Assembly (NCBI RefSeq): GCF_007992715.1
Contig: NZ_BKAU01000003.1
Coordinates: forward strand, 62,001-126,000
DNA from: Chitinophaga cymbidii
Lineage (GTDB): Bacteria > Bacteroidota > Bacteroidia > Chitinophagales > Chitinophagaceae
Direction: 5' to 3'
DNA: 64,000 nucleotides
The notes beneath the pieces were generated by a model. The model worked only from the letters and a program-made list of their open reading frames with translations. It searched no databases and was not told the DNA's origin. Positions 17,026 through 26,293 of the stretch are shown here, piece after piece. Positions within the stretch are counted from its first letter, which is position 1, and each line of letters opens with the position of its first letter. The position numbers and the translations under genes are program-made.

Positions 17026-18087
17026 GTGAAATATTTGAACGAACAGATCAATGCCCTTGTGCAGCAAGGCGCTTTCATCCCGGCTCATCCGCTGGCGCTG
17101 CGGGAAGATCTTACCATCGACGAGGAGAGCCAGCGCAGGCTCACCCGCTATTATATGGCGAGTGGCGTGGACGGCGTGGCGGTGGGCGTGCATACCACGC
17201 AGTTCGAGATCAGGAAACCGGCATTCAGCTACCTGGAACCGGTTTTAAGGATTGCGGCGGAGGAAATTGAAAAGGCGATGGGAGATCAACCATTTATCAA
17301 AGTGGCCGGCATCTGCGGGCCGGTGGAAGCCGCGCTGGAAGATGCCCGGCTGGCCGTACAATACGGCTATCATCTCGGTCTTGTAAGCATGGGCGGCCTG
17401 CAATCGCTCACAGAGCAGCAGCTGATCGACCGGACAAAAGCCATCGCGGAGCTGATACCGGTTTTTGGTTTCTACCTGCAACCCGCTGTGGGCGGCCGTT
17501 TGCTGAGCTACGATTTCTGGAAGGCCTTTGCGTCCATCCCCAATGTATATGCCATCAAGGTCGCTGCATTCAACCGTTACCAGACGCTGGATGTGGTACG
17601 CGCTGTATGCGATTCCGGCAGGGCGGAGGAGATCGCGCTGTATACCGGTAATGACGATAACATCGTGGCGGACCTCCTTACGCCGTATCGTTTTTCAAAA
17701 AACGGAACAGTACTGGAAAAACGATTCGTTGGCGGATTGCTCGGGCATTATGCGGTATGGACGCATCGCTCGGTAGAGCTGTTCCGGCGCATTAAAAGAT
17801 CGCTCGCGGAAGGCGTTGCGGATTTTAACAGCCTGCTCGCGAATGGTGTGGAAGTGACGGACATGAATGCCGCTCTTTTTGACGTAAAACATAATTTTAA
17901 GGGAAGTATTGCCGGTATTCATGAAGTACTGCGGCGGCAGGGACTGATGAAAGGCACCTGGTGCCTGAGCCCCGAAGAGAAGCTGTCTCCCGGCCAGGCG
18001 GAGGAAATTACCCGCGTCACGGAACAATATCCCTATCTTGTGGATGATCCGTTCGTAACGGCATTCATCAGAAACGACAAGATATGA
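17026..18087 (+). CDS. DapA-like (dihydrodipicolinate synthase family) aldolase
   Basis: 353 residues from a GTG start at 17026; the next in-frame Met is at residue 44, too late for the barrel. Members are TIM-barrel class I aldolases or lyases that form a Schiff base with a Lys. Here the candidate Lys is K178 in 'NVYAIKVAAF', and the Tyr partner is Y150 in 'GFYLQP'. Other family members cleave or form 2-keto-acid compounds such as KDG, N-acetylneuraminate and hydroxyproline derivatives. The substrate here is unknown. The stop overlaps the next start (ATGA), so it is translationally coupled to the M20 hydrolase. Confidence 0.88.
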   Translation: MKYLNEQINALVQQGAFIPAHPLALREDLTIDEESQRRLTRYYMASGVDGVAVGVHTTQFEIRKPAFSYLEPVLRIAAEEIEKAMGDQPFIKVAGICGPVEAALEDARLAVQYGYHLGLVSMGGLQSLTEQQLIDRTKAIAELIPVFGFYLQPAVGGRLLSYDFWKAFASIPNVYAIKVAAFNRYQTLDVVRAVCDSGRAEEIALYTGNDDNIVADLLTPYRFSKNGTVLEKRFVGGLLGHYAVWTHRSVELFRRIKRSLAEGVADFNSLLANGVEVTDMNAALFDVKHNFKGSIAGIHEVLRRQGLMKGTWCLSPEEKLSPGQAEEITRVTEQYPYLVDDPFVTAFIRNDKI

Positions 18088-19268
18088 TACTGGAAGAGAT
18101 CAAGAAGCTGGCCGCTTCCGTTTATCCGGAGGTGATCGGCAACCGGCGCTACCTGCATGCGCATCCTGAACTTTCTTTCGAAGAATACGGTACCTGCGCT
18201 TTTGTAAAGAAGGCGCTGGACGCGCTTGGTATTGAATGGAAACCTGTAGCGGACACGGGCGTGCTCGCGATATTGAAGGGCGGACTTGCGTCGGACAAAG
18301 TGATCGGTCTTCGTGCGGATATGGATGCATTGCCGATCACAGAAGCGAATGAGCTGGAATATGTTTCATTGAATAACGGTGTGATGCATGCCTGCGGGCA
18401 CGATGCGCATACGGCTTCGCTATTGGGCACCGCGGCCATTCTGCATTCGCTGAAACATCTGTTCGGCGGTACGGTCAAGCTGCTTTTTCAGCCCGGCGAA
18501 GAAAAGGTTCCCGGCGGCGCGCCGAAGATGATACGGGATGGTGTGTTGAAAGATCCTGCTCCTTCCGCGGTGATCGGTCAGCATGTAATGCCCTCGCTGC
18601 CCTGCGGCAAGATCGGCATCCGCCGTGGAAAATTCATGGCGTCGATGGACCAGATCACGTTGCGGATCACCGGCAGGGGAGGCCACGGCGCCATGCCGCA
18701 TCTGAACGTCGATCCGGTGACTATCGCATCGCAGGTGATCGTGGCATTGCAGCAGGTGGTTAGCAGGATGGCGAACCCCTCCGTGCCAAGCGTACTGTCT
18801 TTCGGCCGTTTTATCGCAGATGGAAGCGTGAACGTGATCCCGGACGCCGTATACATCGAAGGCACTTTCCGTACAATGGACGAAGCCTGGCGGAACGAAG
18901 CGCATGCACGGATACGCCGCATCACCGAATCCGTTGCCGAAGGCATGGGCGCCACCTGCGAGCTGGAGATCACACGGGGCTATCCCTGTCTTGTTAACGA
19001 CGAAGCGCTCGCCGCCTCCATCACCGGTTTCATGGAAACCTATGTGGGCCGGGAAAATGTGGTGGACCTGGATATCTGGATGGCTTCGGAGGACTTTGCC
19101 TATTACGGGGAACAGGTCAGTTCCTGCTTTTATTTACTGGGCGTAGGGAACGCCTCGAAAGGCATCACCGCTTCCCTGCATACGCCCGTTTTTAATATCG
19201 ATGAAGATGCGCTGCGGATCAGCACCGGGCTGATGGCTTACATCGCCGTTAAAAGCCTGGGCAACTAG
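18084..19268 (+). CDS. M20 family metallo-amidohydrolase (IAA-amino acid / hippurate hydrolase type)
   Basis: 394 residues, cytoplasmic. Zinc-ligand motifs are intact: 'HACGHDAHT' (Cys104, His106), 'PGEEKVPGGA' (Glu139/Glu140), 'IGQHVMP' (His167), and a C-terminal 'ASLHTPVFN' His. The family cleaves N-acyl amino acids and similar amides. As the last gene of the NRAMP-like/epimerase/DapA operon it points to a substrate with an N-acyl group. Its stop codon overlaps by four bases the stop of the convergent gene on the minus strand. Confidence 0.92.
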   Translation: MILEEIKKLAASVYPEVIGNRRYLHAHPELSFEEYGTCAFVKKALDALGIEWKPVADTGVLAILKGGLASDKVIGLRADMDALPITEANELEYVSLNNGVMHACGHDAHTASLLGTAAILHSLKHLFGGTVKLLFQPGEEKVPGGAPKMIRDGVLKDPAPSAVIGQHVMPSLPCGKIGIRRGKFMASMDQITLRITGRGGHGAMPHLNVDPVTIASQVIVALQQVVSRMANPSVPSVLSFGRFIADGSVNVIPDAVYIEGTFRTMDEAWRNEAHARIRRITESVAEGMGATCELEITRGYPCLVNDEALAASITGFMETYVGRENVVDLDIWMASEDFAYYGEQVSSCFYLLGVGNASKGITASLHTPVFNIDEDALRISTGLMAYIAVKSLGN

Positions 19269-20764
19269 CGCAACTTACGCTCCCATTTCAGCAGCCGCGC
19301 ACAGAAAGTCAGGGATTCTTCTCCCTTGACCAGGTAAGCGGCGCGAATCGCCTCATATACCGCGGGATTGCCGGATGCCAGTTCCAGCCAGCCATGCAGC
19401 TGGTTGAAGTAAGGCGGATGCTCCGGCCCTTTACCATCCACCCGTCTTCTTACACCGCTGCGGTCCGGCATTAATACATGCAGCAGCAGCGTATTCGCAA
19501 ACCGTTTCATGTCGGTATCGTCAAACACCACTTTGTTTTCCGCCGCTGTTGTCACCATCGCAATATCGAGTATACCGTGCGAAACGTCCTCTGTAATCGC
19601 AGCGGGGCGGAAGTACTTTACATTCGCGGAGAGGCTGTCTGCCGGTTTCCAGCCGGTAGTGGTCATCGGCTCGTACCAGTAATTCCACTCATACAGGTCC
19701 GCGCTGCTGTTATACCGCAGGCGGTTTTTGAATAACCGGCACATTTTTTCCGCGGCGGTTTTGTAAGCCGCTTTACCGGTGAGGCGGTGCAACGCAAGCA
19801 ACGCACACACATGCCTGCCGAGGAAATTGAACGGCTGCCCCACATTATCCGCCGGGAACGATTCCCCTTTTTCGCAGGTGAGGATGTATCCTTCGTCCTG
19901 CCCCGGACCTTCCCGCCAAAGCCTTTGCAGCACATCGGCATACGATTGTTCAGCCGCGAGGATGAAGCTGTCGGCCGCCGGCAGCAAGGATTTCAGCGCC
20001 GGATCTTTTTTTACCGTTTCCGCGAAGCGCAGCATCGGGTGATAGATCACGCCGTAATAACCGGTGTAGGCAAGCGGTATGGGCGACAGTTTGACGGTCT
20101 GCGCCGGCAGTGGGTTTTGATTCAGCACAGTGATCCGTATCAGGTTGGAGCTGGACGTGTAGCTGCCGGAACCGGAAGAGTAGGGCGCCATGGGGTCGTT
20201 GATCACTTTTTCAGCGAAGCGCTCGTCCGCCGGATCGAGGCTGACGCCGGTAAAGGTTTCGTACCGTTTGTAAAACGGGTTGTGCGCTTTGATCGTCACC
20301 TTTCCGGGTGATACCGGAATCACTTCTACCGAGGTCACATGATTGTTGGAGGAAGGCGTGGAGCGGATGTAGATAACCGGCTGGTTGTTGCTTCCCTTCA
20401 GCTCGCCGGCGGCCACCACATATTTGAAGGCCATGCTCCAGCCGGGGCGTATGTTGCCGGAGCCGTCCGGCACACTGCGCCTGTCGTTCCGGTGAGAAAG
20501 CACGAGTTGCGCGCGCCCGGCCAGTGTGGAAAGGTAAGCCGGGTCATGAGAGGTTTCGTAGAGGTCTGCCAGGGCGTGCAGTACCGGGGATTCGCCCCAG
20601 GCAAGCGTGCTGGCGTCTTTTAATCGTAGCCAGGGATCGCCTTTGGGCAGGGCGTCCAGCATTTCGTTGGCGCGTTTCAGTGAGATGGCGGTGTCGGGGA
20701 TCGTAGAAAAAGAGTAGCATCCATTAAAAAGTGTCGCCGCCAGTATCTGTATGATCGTTAGCAT
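19265..20764 (-). CDS. secreted alpha/alpha-barrel-like protein of unknown function
   Basis: 499 residues with a short hydrophobic N-terminus containing a possible lipobox (LFNGC). I do not recognise the family with certainty. Visible features: helix-rich stretches at both ends ('ALLALHRLTGKAAYKTAAEKMCRL', in part; 'WGESPVLHALADLYETSHDPAYL') that look like an (alpha/alpha) toroid, an aromatic 'LYEWNYWYEP' segment, and a central beta-rich domain (about 125-240). This layout recalls D-glucuronyl C5-epimerase and polysaccharide-lyase-like toroids. It lies downstream of the dehydrogenase and HiPIP genes on the same strand, but separated by the tandem-repeat block, so co-transcription is uncertain. 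Confidence 0.6.
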   Translation of the reverse strand: MLTIIQILAATLFNGCYSFSTIPDTAISLKRANEMLDALPKGDPWLRLKDASTLAWGESPVLHALADLYETSHDPAYLSTLAGRAQLVLSHRNDRRSVPDGSGNIRPGWSMAFKYVVAAGELKGSNNQPVIYIRSTPSSNNHVTSVEVIPVSPGKVTIKAHNPFYKRYETFTGVSLDPADERFAEKVINDPMAPYSSGSGSYTSSSNLIRITVLNQNPLPAQTVKLSPIPLAYTGYYGVIYHPMLRFAETVKKDPALKSLLPAADSFILAAEQSYADVLQRLWREGPGQDEGYILTCEKGESFPADNVGQPFNFLGRHVCALLALHRLTGKAAYKTAAEKMCRLFKNRLRYNSSADLYEWNYWYEPMTTTGWKPADSLSANVKYFRPAAITEDVSHGILDIAMVTTAAENKVVFDDTDMKRFANTLLLHVLMPDRSGVRRRVDGKGPEHPPYFNQLHGWLELASGNPAVYEAIRAAYLVKGEESLTFCARLLKWERKLR

Positions 20765-20869
20765 ATCGGGATGTTTTTACATGAGCCGGGAAAAAGCAGG
20801 CGTTCTGTTTGATGCTGCCTTTTCCCGGTAAAAACTGATATGGTTTATGCTTATAAAGAACAAATTATT

Positions 20870-21060
20870 TCCGCTTCTACCAACGGCAGTTTACGTTTGA
20901 AAAGAACGTTTCGCTTTCCCTTTACCAACGACCGTTTTGGATTGGAAAGAATGTTTCGCTTCCCCTTTTACCAACGGCAGTTTTGCGTTTGGAAAGAACG
21001 TTTCGCTTTCCCTTTACCAACGACCGTTTAGTTTGGAAAGACAATTCGCTTCTGTCGTTT
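20870..21060. repeat. four direct repeats of about 46 bp
   Basis: Contiguous copies with the core ACCAACG start at 20879, 20924, 20970 and 21016, spaced 45, 46 and 46 bp. A consensus is ACCAACGrCmGTTT..GTTTGG, then GAAAGAACGTTTCGCTTTCC. Copies 1 and 3 read CGGCAG and copies 2 and 4 CGACCG, so the true ancestor may be a 92-bp pair. Each copy can form a small stem GGAAAG...CTTTCC. There are no spacers, so it is not a CRISPR array. An open frame through it is only an effect of the repeats. The block nearly fills the 294-bp gap between the HiPIP stop and the start of the 19265-20764 gene. Confidence 0.9.
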
Positions 21061-21406
21061 ACGAAAGCGGCGCATAGTACGTACAATAGCCATTCACTTC
21101 CACCGGCCCCTTGAACAGAGAGCAGCTTCCGCAACTCTCTCCTTTCCCCGGCGGCAGGTACAGCTTGCAGTTGCCGCAATTGCTGTCCGCGATCGGTGTT
21201 TCATCCACATATCCCAACCGCTTCCGCTTTTCTATTTCTTCCGGGCTGATGCCTGACAGATCGCTGCAGGAAACGGGCTTCTTGCTTTCCCCGGCGTCTT
21301 TGGCCGGCTTCTTCGGATTGCCGCAGCGGCTGACTAAAAAAGAACCTCCCAGCAGCAGGCCGCTCATGCCGATGGCGTTCCTGATAAAATCTCTGCGCGT
21401 ATTCAT
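21059..21406 (-). CDS. Tat-exported high-potential iron-sulfur protein (HiPIP)
   Basis: 115 residues. The N-terminus carries a textbook twin-arginine signal (TRRDFIRNAIGMSGLLLGG), needed because the 4Fe-4S protein folds before export. A lipobox-like Cys follows (LVSRC). The cluster ligands fit Cys77, Cys80 (CGNC), Cys95 (GSCSLFKG) and Cys108 (NGYCTYY), the HiPIP pattern of C-x2-C, C, C close to the end; Cys92 is extra. HiPIPs carry single electrons in the periplasm at high potential. The gene starts 6 bp after the stop of the dehydrogenase-like gene, so it may be that enzyme's electron acceptor. This pairing is inferred. Confidence 0.9.
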   Translation of the reverse strand: MNTRRDFIRNAIGMSGLLLGGSFLVSRCGNPKKPAKDAGESKKPVSCSDLSGISPEEIEKRKRLGYVDETPIADSNCGNCKLYLPPGKGESCGSCSLFKGPVEVNGYCTYYAPLS

Positions 21407-21412
21407 ATTCGA

Positions 21413-23542
21413 TCAGTATTTTGTTGCGATCAGTTTTTCCAGATCAGTGACGGTTTGTCCGGATACATCTTTCAGCCCGGATTTGAATGTTTTAAGCCCG
21501 GCTTTCAGCGCGGGATCAATGCCTTCCGATCTTTCCAGTCCGCTTACGAAGCCTTTCACGGCGGAGGCCAGGCGGTTGCTGATTTGCATGTCCGCGTGTT
21601 TCAGCAGCTGGAAAAATTGTGTTACCTGCTTGCTATCGTTACGCGAACCGGTCACAAATGCGATGTCGTGAATGAAGCTGGCAGGGATTTTCACGGTGTC
21701 TTTCCCGGTTGGACTGTTGAACAGGGTTTCCAGCAGTGGGGGGGCAGAGCCCGTTTCAGCGCTGAGCACGGCCATCTGTATTACTTTGCTGTCGCCATAA
21801 CGGCCGAGCACTTCGGCAAGCGCGTTTGTCACGCTTGCATGATTGAACTGGCCGAGGCTGAGCGCCACCTGCAATGTTAATTTGGCGGGACTGTCCTTCA
21901 CCATTGCCAGCAGGTCCGGGAGGCACTGCGGGTAGCTTTCTGCGAGGATAACCGCGTGTTCACACACGTCTGTGGAGCTGTCTGCCAGTGCTTTTTTAAC
22001 GATGGAAAGGTTCAGGGCGTTCAATGCTTCCAGTACATACAGTGCATGCAGGCGGGCGCGGGGATCGGTGTGTTGTGCCGCCATTGTTTGCAGGGCGGGG
22101 ATCACCGATTTGTCCTGCCGCTCCACCAGCAGGCGATGCGCCTGTTGCGCGTACCATTGGTTGGGATGCGCGAAAAGCTGTACGAGGCTGTCGCTGCCCG
22201 CTTTGCTCAGCTGCGGCGTAGCTTTTTTATATGCGCTGCCAGCGGGCATGATGCGGTAAATACGTCCTTTGTCCGATCCTTCGTAGAAGTCCATTTCCGC
22301 TTTCAGGTCGTCGGGAATGGATACCGGTGTTTCGATATGCTGGCGGTAATAGTCCAGCACATACAGGTAACCATCCGGCCCAACGGAGAAGTTCACGGGG
22401 CGGAACCAGTTATCTTTTGAGTAGATGAACTCCCTGTTGAATTCGCCTTCCGCGCGTTTTGCGGTAAAATGAACATCGTCTTTTCCGATGCTGAGAACGT
22501 CCCTGTGCACAAGGTTCCCCGCTACTTCACCTGTAAATATATTCCCGTAAAACGATGCGGGCAGACCATCGCCGTTATAGAACGTGCCGCCGGAAGCGCC
22601 GGTAAAATGCCCTCTTTCATATTCCACGCGGTTCAGGTTCTTTTCCTGGAACTCCTTATTTCTTCTGCGGCTCCTTTCGGCTCTCCAGTAAGGAGTTGCG
22701 GATTCCTGGAACATGATGGGATCATGATCGGAAATATTCTTGATGGAGCGGGTGGACGGCAGATGCGGATGCCGGTGCGTATACCGCCATGCAATAAGCG
22801 TCTGCTGGATATGTATGGAGTTCTCGGTAACAAAGCGGTTGCGGTAATCGTCCAGCACCTGCCCGAACTGGCCGGGACCGGTTTCCAGTTCAAAAAGCCC
22901 GCGGTCCAGGCGAAAGCGGAAGTCCGCGCCTTTTACTGACAGGGGAGGAGCGTCCGGCCGGTCACGAAAGGTAACGTTACCGTCCTGGCCGCGGTTATTC
23001 GCATAGATCCAGTTATCAACCCCGAAGCGTAGATTGGTGATCTGCGTTTCAGGATTGTCCTTGAAAAAGCCGCTGAACATCACTTCGCGCGTGTCGGCCA
23101 CGAAATCGCCGGTCGTGTCTTTCATATATAATATCTCGGGCGCGGCGGTCACGAGCAGGCCGCCTTTCCAGGGAAGGATGCTGGTGCCTTCGGACAGCTT
23201 GCCGGCAAATACAATAGATGTATCCGCCCTGCCGTCCCCGTCCAGATCACGCAGCACAAGGATATGCCCCTTTTCTGTGCCCGGCGCGGGTTTGTCCGGG
23301 TAGTCGGACATAACCACCACATAACAGTTACCGTCTTCATCAAATTCCATGGATACAGGGTCAGTTACCAGCGGCTCCGCGGCAAACAGTTCTGCTTTCA
23401 GTCCGTCGATCACCTGGAGGCTTTTTAATGCTTCCTCCGGCGATAGCGGGCCCGGGTATTTTTCTTTATTCCCACAACTTCCGAATATTAACAGGGCTGC
23501 TGGCAAAAGCAGTCCAGCGCACAGTTTGAGAGTATTCCGCAT
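21413..23542 (-). CDS. membrane-bound dehydrogenase-like lipoprotein: propeller plus HEAT repeats, no cytochrome domain
   Basis: 709 residues with a lipoprotein signal (LLIFGSC, Cys23). Residues about 40-440 match the beta-propeller 'membrane-bound dehydrogenase' domain of large Planctomycetes and Bacteroidota proteins ('FAAEPLVTDPVSMEFDEDGN', 'VLRDLDGDGRADTSIVFAG', 'YVLDYYRQHIETPVSIPDD'). Residues about 455-640 look like HEAT/ARM repeats. Larger homologues usually end in a cytochrome c domain with CxxCH; none is present here. The next gene encodes a HiPIP, which could replace the missing haem electron carrier. An operator-like element lies about 105 bp upstream. Confidence 0.82.
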   Translation of the reverse strand: MRNTLKLCAGLLLPAALLIFGSCGNKEKYPGPLSPEEALKSLQVIDGLKAELFAAEPLVTDPVSMEFDEDGNCYVVVMSDYPDKPAPGTEKGHILVLRDLDGDGRADTSIVFAGKLSEGTSILPWKGGLLVTAAPEILYMKDTTGDFVADTREVMFSGFFKDNPETQITNLRFGVDNWIYANNRGQDGNVTFRDRPDAPPLSVKGADFRFRLDRGLFELETGPGQFGQVLDDYRNRFVTENSIHIQQTLIAWRYTHRHPHLPSTRSIKNISDHDPIMFQESATPYWRAERSRRRNKEFQEKNLNRVEYERGHFTGASGGTFYNGDGLPASFYGNIFTGEVAGNLVHRDVLSIGKDDVHFTAKRAEGEFNREFIYSKDNWFRPVNFSVGPDGYLYVLDYYRQHIETPVSIPDDLKAEMDFYEGSDKGRIYRIMPAGSAYKKATPQLSKAGSDSLVQLFAHPNQWYAQQAHRLLVERQDKSVIPALQTMAAQHTDPRARLHALYVLEALNALNLSIVKKALADSSTDVCEHAVILAESYPQCLPDLLAMVKDSPAKLTLQVALSLGQFNHASVTNALAEVLGRYGDSKVIQMAVLSAETGSAPPLLETLFNSPTGKDTVKIPASFIHDIAFVTGSRNDSKQVTQFFQLLKHADMQISNRLASAVKGFVSGLERSEGIDPALKAGLKTFKSGLKDVSGQTVTDLEKLIATKY

Positions 23543-23646
23543 TGTTAGTCGAATTTTAATCCTGATTGATAAAACGGTATAAATTTTTGATGATGCAAGT
23601 AAAATGACTTGCTTTTTATGCTTTTAAAAACTAGATTTGTTCAGTT

Positions 23647-23662
23647 TCCGTTAACGTACACG
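23647..23662 (-). promoter_or_regulatory. CGTGTACGTTAACGGA operator element (regulon motif)
   Basis: On the minus strand the bases read CGTGTACGTTAACGGA, matching the shared operator CGGGTACGTTAACG at 13 of 14 core positions. It sits 104 bp upstream of the dehydrogenase-like gene and in the same orientation as the copies in front of other operons relative to their genes. It could also affect the divergent gene starting at 24018, which is about 355 bp away. Confidence 0.75.
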
Positions 23663-24017
23663 AATATAGCGTTAAATTTCTGACATTCTATAATGGCAGG
23701 GCTATAAAAACCAAAATTTTTTTCGGCGGATCGTTCTGGTCTTAGTGGGAAAGCCTGTGCAGCGCAGGCAGGGGACATTTTCTAAAACATTGATAATTCA
23801 GAGGTATTGCAAGTGCTGGTGCAGCGAAGTTGATGGCTGTTGTCGGGTGATGTTATGGCGACGGCGCAGCAAGGTTGATGGCAGGTATTGTGACCGGGCC
23901 GGCGATGGTAACATCAGCGCGATCAGGTTTATGGCAGATGCCCTTGCAACACTTCTACAATAATGTTCAATTCCGGCATTGTAATTCCGCCGGTCATTTA
24001 CCAAATACAAAAATTTT
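23663..24017. other. intergenic region with imperfect direct repeats, no gene seen
   Basis: Divergent promoter region between the dehydrogenase-like and Tat TIM-barrel genes. Around 23821-23885 there is an imperfect repeat (GCAGCGAAGTTGATGGC and GCAGCAAGGTTGATGGC). The stretch near 23890-23930 is another GC-rich G/T-biased piece. Small open frames here have no recognisable product. An RNA leader is possible but unproven. Confidence 0.5.
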
Positions 24018-26153
24018 ATGGCGACAAATAAATCGAACAGCCGGCGGGAATTCATCCGCATGCTGTCTTTATCAGGCTTGGGAATAGGTGTTGCCGGCAG
24101 CTTTGCGGGTACGCTTCCCCCGGGCGCGGCGGCACAGCCGGTAGTGCCGAACAGGATCATCGCACCGCAAAACATACCGCCGGGGCCGGACGTGCCATTT
24201 GTGCCACGCCGGGTAGCCAGCTGGTGGTGTACGCTGGAAGACCTGCTCTGGTCACAGAAGAAGATCACGGACAAGATAAAGCGCCGTGCCGCGGGCTTCG
24301 CGGAAGCGGACATTGATACCGCCGTCAGCTTCGGGTTTCATATCCGTTTTGATTTTGCCAATTACTTCGGGCAACTGCACGGATACCTCGCGGATGTGCG
24401 CGAAGAGCTGCACCAATACAACATCAAATTCATCGAACATTATTCCTGCAATCATGTGGAACGCCCGCGGGGAGAAGCGGAATTCAGAAAGCTGCACAAG
24501 CGGCAGCGGCATCATACCTTGCTTTTCCACGATCCCGTCGCGGCAAAGCACGCGCAATATGAGGGCCATCTTTTTCATGATCTCTGCGAAACAGATATCC
24601 GCGACGGCAGCCGTGGTTATGCGCTGCAATACCAGATGGAAACTTTCTGCCACAATAATCCCGGCTTCCTGGACATGCATCGCAAATACCTGGAACGGTT
24701 GGAAAAGGAAGTAGGGCATGACGGTTACCAGGTAGACGATATGTGTAACTACGCCGGACTCACCACCTGCGGCTGTAAGTATTGCCGGGAGCGGTTCCGG
24801 AGAGATTACGGGCATGAAATACCGCCATTTGAAGACAAAAGCTTTTTCGGTGATACCAGCAAGCCGATGCTGCAATGGGGCAACTATGAAAACCCGGCAT
24901 TCCGCGACTGGCTCAAAATGAAAGACGACAGCATTGCGGACCATGTGCAGATGGTCAAGTCGGTGATTGGCCGGAAACCATTGATGACCTGCTGTTCCAG
25001 CACAGGGCCCATTGTTTTGAATGCCATTTCCCTCAACCTCGAAAGGATTGCGAAGCACGTGGATTTCTTCATGCTGGAGAACGTGGGCACCAATATCAGG
25101 TGTGTGGACTGGATGGAAAAAGATGCGGAAGCCTTGCAGCAGAAAGACATCGCGGAGAAAAGAGGCCATTCCCCCGCGATCGCATTGAGCTACACCATTT
25201 ATGAGGAAGGCGGTTACCTGGGCTGGAGCCTTGCACGCTTCTGGGGCGTAGCCAACTGGATCAGCACACTGGAAATGCGGCTGGAAGAAGATCCGGTGGA
25301 TGCCGCCAGCAATGAGGATGTAGCACGGCCGTCCAACAACTGGGAGAAGCAATACAGTGACCTGGATTATATGGAAGGAAAAGATATCGCTGAAGTGCGG
25401 CTGGCATATAACAATTTCTGCAAGGCGAACGGCTGGAAAGGCCCCGACGGCAAAGAACACTGGACAAAAGTTCGGGAATGGTCGGAGCAGTTCATTGAAC
25501 ATAATACCGGTTACCGCTTTGTGCGTTACGAAGAGCTGGCGGATGCGGATGCGCTCTGCGCGGAGGAAACGCCGCTGGTGCTGGACAGTATGGGCTGCGT
25601 CTCCGACCCGCAATTTCATGCGATCAGCACCTATCTGTCGAAAAACGGAACGGCCTGGCTGGTATTGCCTTTCGGTACACATGATGAGAAGGGTTTCCGT
25701 CGGAAATCCCCTTTGTCCGAAACATTGCTGAAGAAAAAATACCGCGGCCTGCATATAGTAAAAACAGCCGCACTGGAACAGCTCATTTCCGAAGGAAAGT
25801 TCAGTCCCGCCATCCGGCAAACGGCAGGGGACAGGGGATGGGCCATCCGGGCCAGGGACCACAAAGGGAAAACGGTCCTTCACTTCATGAATACCGCCAT
25901 GAAGCCCGTGCCGCATCCGGATATCAGGGATATGGGTAACGTTCCCATTCTGAAACAGATCACATCGGCCATCCAGGATAACCGGTTGCAGATAGAGATC
26001 GACACGGCAAAAATACCGCTTTCATCCCTGCATCTGCTCAGCCCGGAAACCGGCGGCCGTCAGACGCCTGTGGAAATACGGCGGAAAAATAACGGCATGG
26101 CGGTGCTGCAACTCAACCTTGAAAACATGAAAATCTATGCCGTTGCGCAATAA
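24018..26153 (+). CDS. Tat-exported TIM-barrel protein, putative glycoside hydrolase
   Basis: 711 residues. The signal is a clear Tat type (NSRREFIRMLSLSGLGIG) ending near residue 40. Residues about 65-480 look like a TIM-barrel hydrolase: 'TAVSFGFHIRFDFANYFGQL', 'DGYQVDDM' (acidic pair D240-D241 at a likely strand 4 end), then a three-cysteine cluster CGCKYC (Cys251, 253, 256) common in barrels that bind zinc, and 'KPLMTCCSSTGP'. The C-terminal quarter (about 530-711) is a flavodoxin-like/beta domain with 'HFMNTAMKP'. The architecture resembles GH42-like or related unassigned hydrolase families, but I cannot assign one. First gene of a plus-strand run with a DegT aminotransferase. Confidence 0.75.
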   Translation: MATNKSNSRREFIRMLSLSGLGIGVAGSFAGTLPPGAAAQPVVPNRIIAPQNIPPGPDVPFVPRRVASWWCTLEDLLWSQKKITDKIKRRAAGFAEADIDTAVSFGFHIRFDFANYFGQLHGYLADVREELHQYNIKFIEHYSCNHVERPRGEAEFRKLHKRQRHHTLLFHDPVAAKHAQYEGHLFHDLCETDIRDGSRGYALQYQMETFCHNNPGFLDMHRKYLERLEKEVGHDGYQVDDMCNYAGLTTCGCKYCRERFRRDYGHEIPPFEDKSFFGDTSKPMLQWGNYENPAFRDWLKMKDDSIADHVQMVKSVIGRKPLMTCCSSTGPIVLNAISLNLERIAKHVDFFMLENVGTNIRCVDWMEKDAEALQQKDIAEKRGHSPAIALSYTIYEEGGYLGWSLARFWGVANWISTLEMRLEEDPVDAASNEDVARPSNNWEKQYSDLDYMEGKDIAEVRLAYNNFCKANGWKGPDGKEHWTKVREWSEQFIEHNTGYRFVRYEELADADALCAEETPLVLDSMGCVSDPQFHAISTYLSKNGTAWLVLPFGTHDEKGFRRKSPLSETLLKKKYRGLHIVKTAALEQLISEGKFSPAIRQTAGDRGWAIRARDHKGKTVLHFMNTAMKPVPHPDIRDMGNVPILKQITSAIQDNRLQIEIDTAKIPLSSLHLLSPETGGRQTPVEIRRKNNGMAVLQLNLENMKIYAVAQ

Positions 26154-26214
26154 CAATCATCCCGGAAAAAAAATCAGCAAAAAATAGACAGCATATAAAT
26201 TTTTTAGTTATTTT

Positions 26215-26230
26215 CGGGTACGTTAACGGA
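26215..26230 (+). promoter_or_regulatory. CGGGTACGTTAACGGA operator element (regulon motif)
   Basis: The best form of the shared motif, 63 bp upstream of the Tat DegT gene. The flank TTTTTTAGTTATTTT just before it is nearly the same as that before the copy at 44267 (TTTTTTGTTAATTTTT), so promoter and operator seem to be conserved together. The core is centred on CG and partly symmetric, as for LacI-family sites. Confidence 0.82.
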
Positions 26231-26293
26231 AATCAGCCAAAAGATCGTTTTTCAGTCTGCTCAATTATTATCAACAGTTATAAACATATTCAA

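Noticed and set aside
20840..21031. A 63-residue frame rich in repeats
   Set aside because: It is produced by the 46-bp tandem repeats; period 46 is not a multiple of three so no stable peptide repeat is encoded.
20870..21060. CRISPR array
   Set aside because: Copies are adjacent without unique spacers, and no cas genes are nearby.
24252..25916. A 554-residue open frame on the minus strand
   Set aside because: It lies opposite the Tat TIM-barrel gene and has no domain-like composition; such long antisense frames come from the codon bias of GC-rich genes here.
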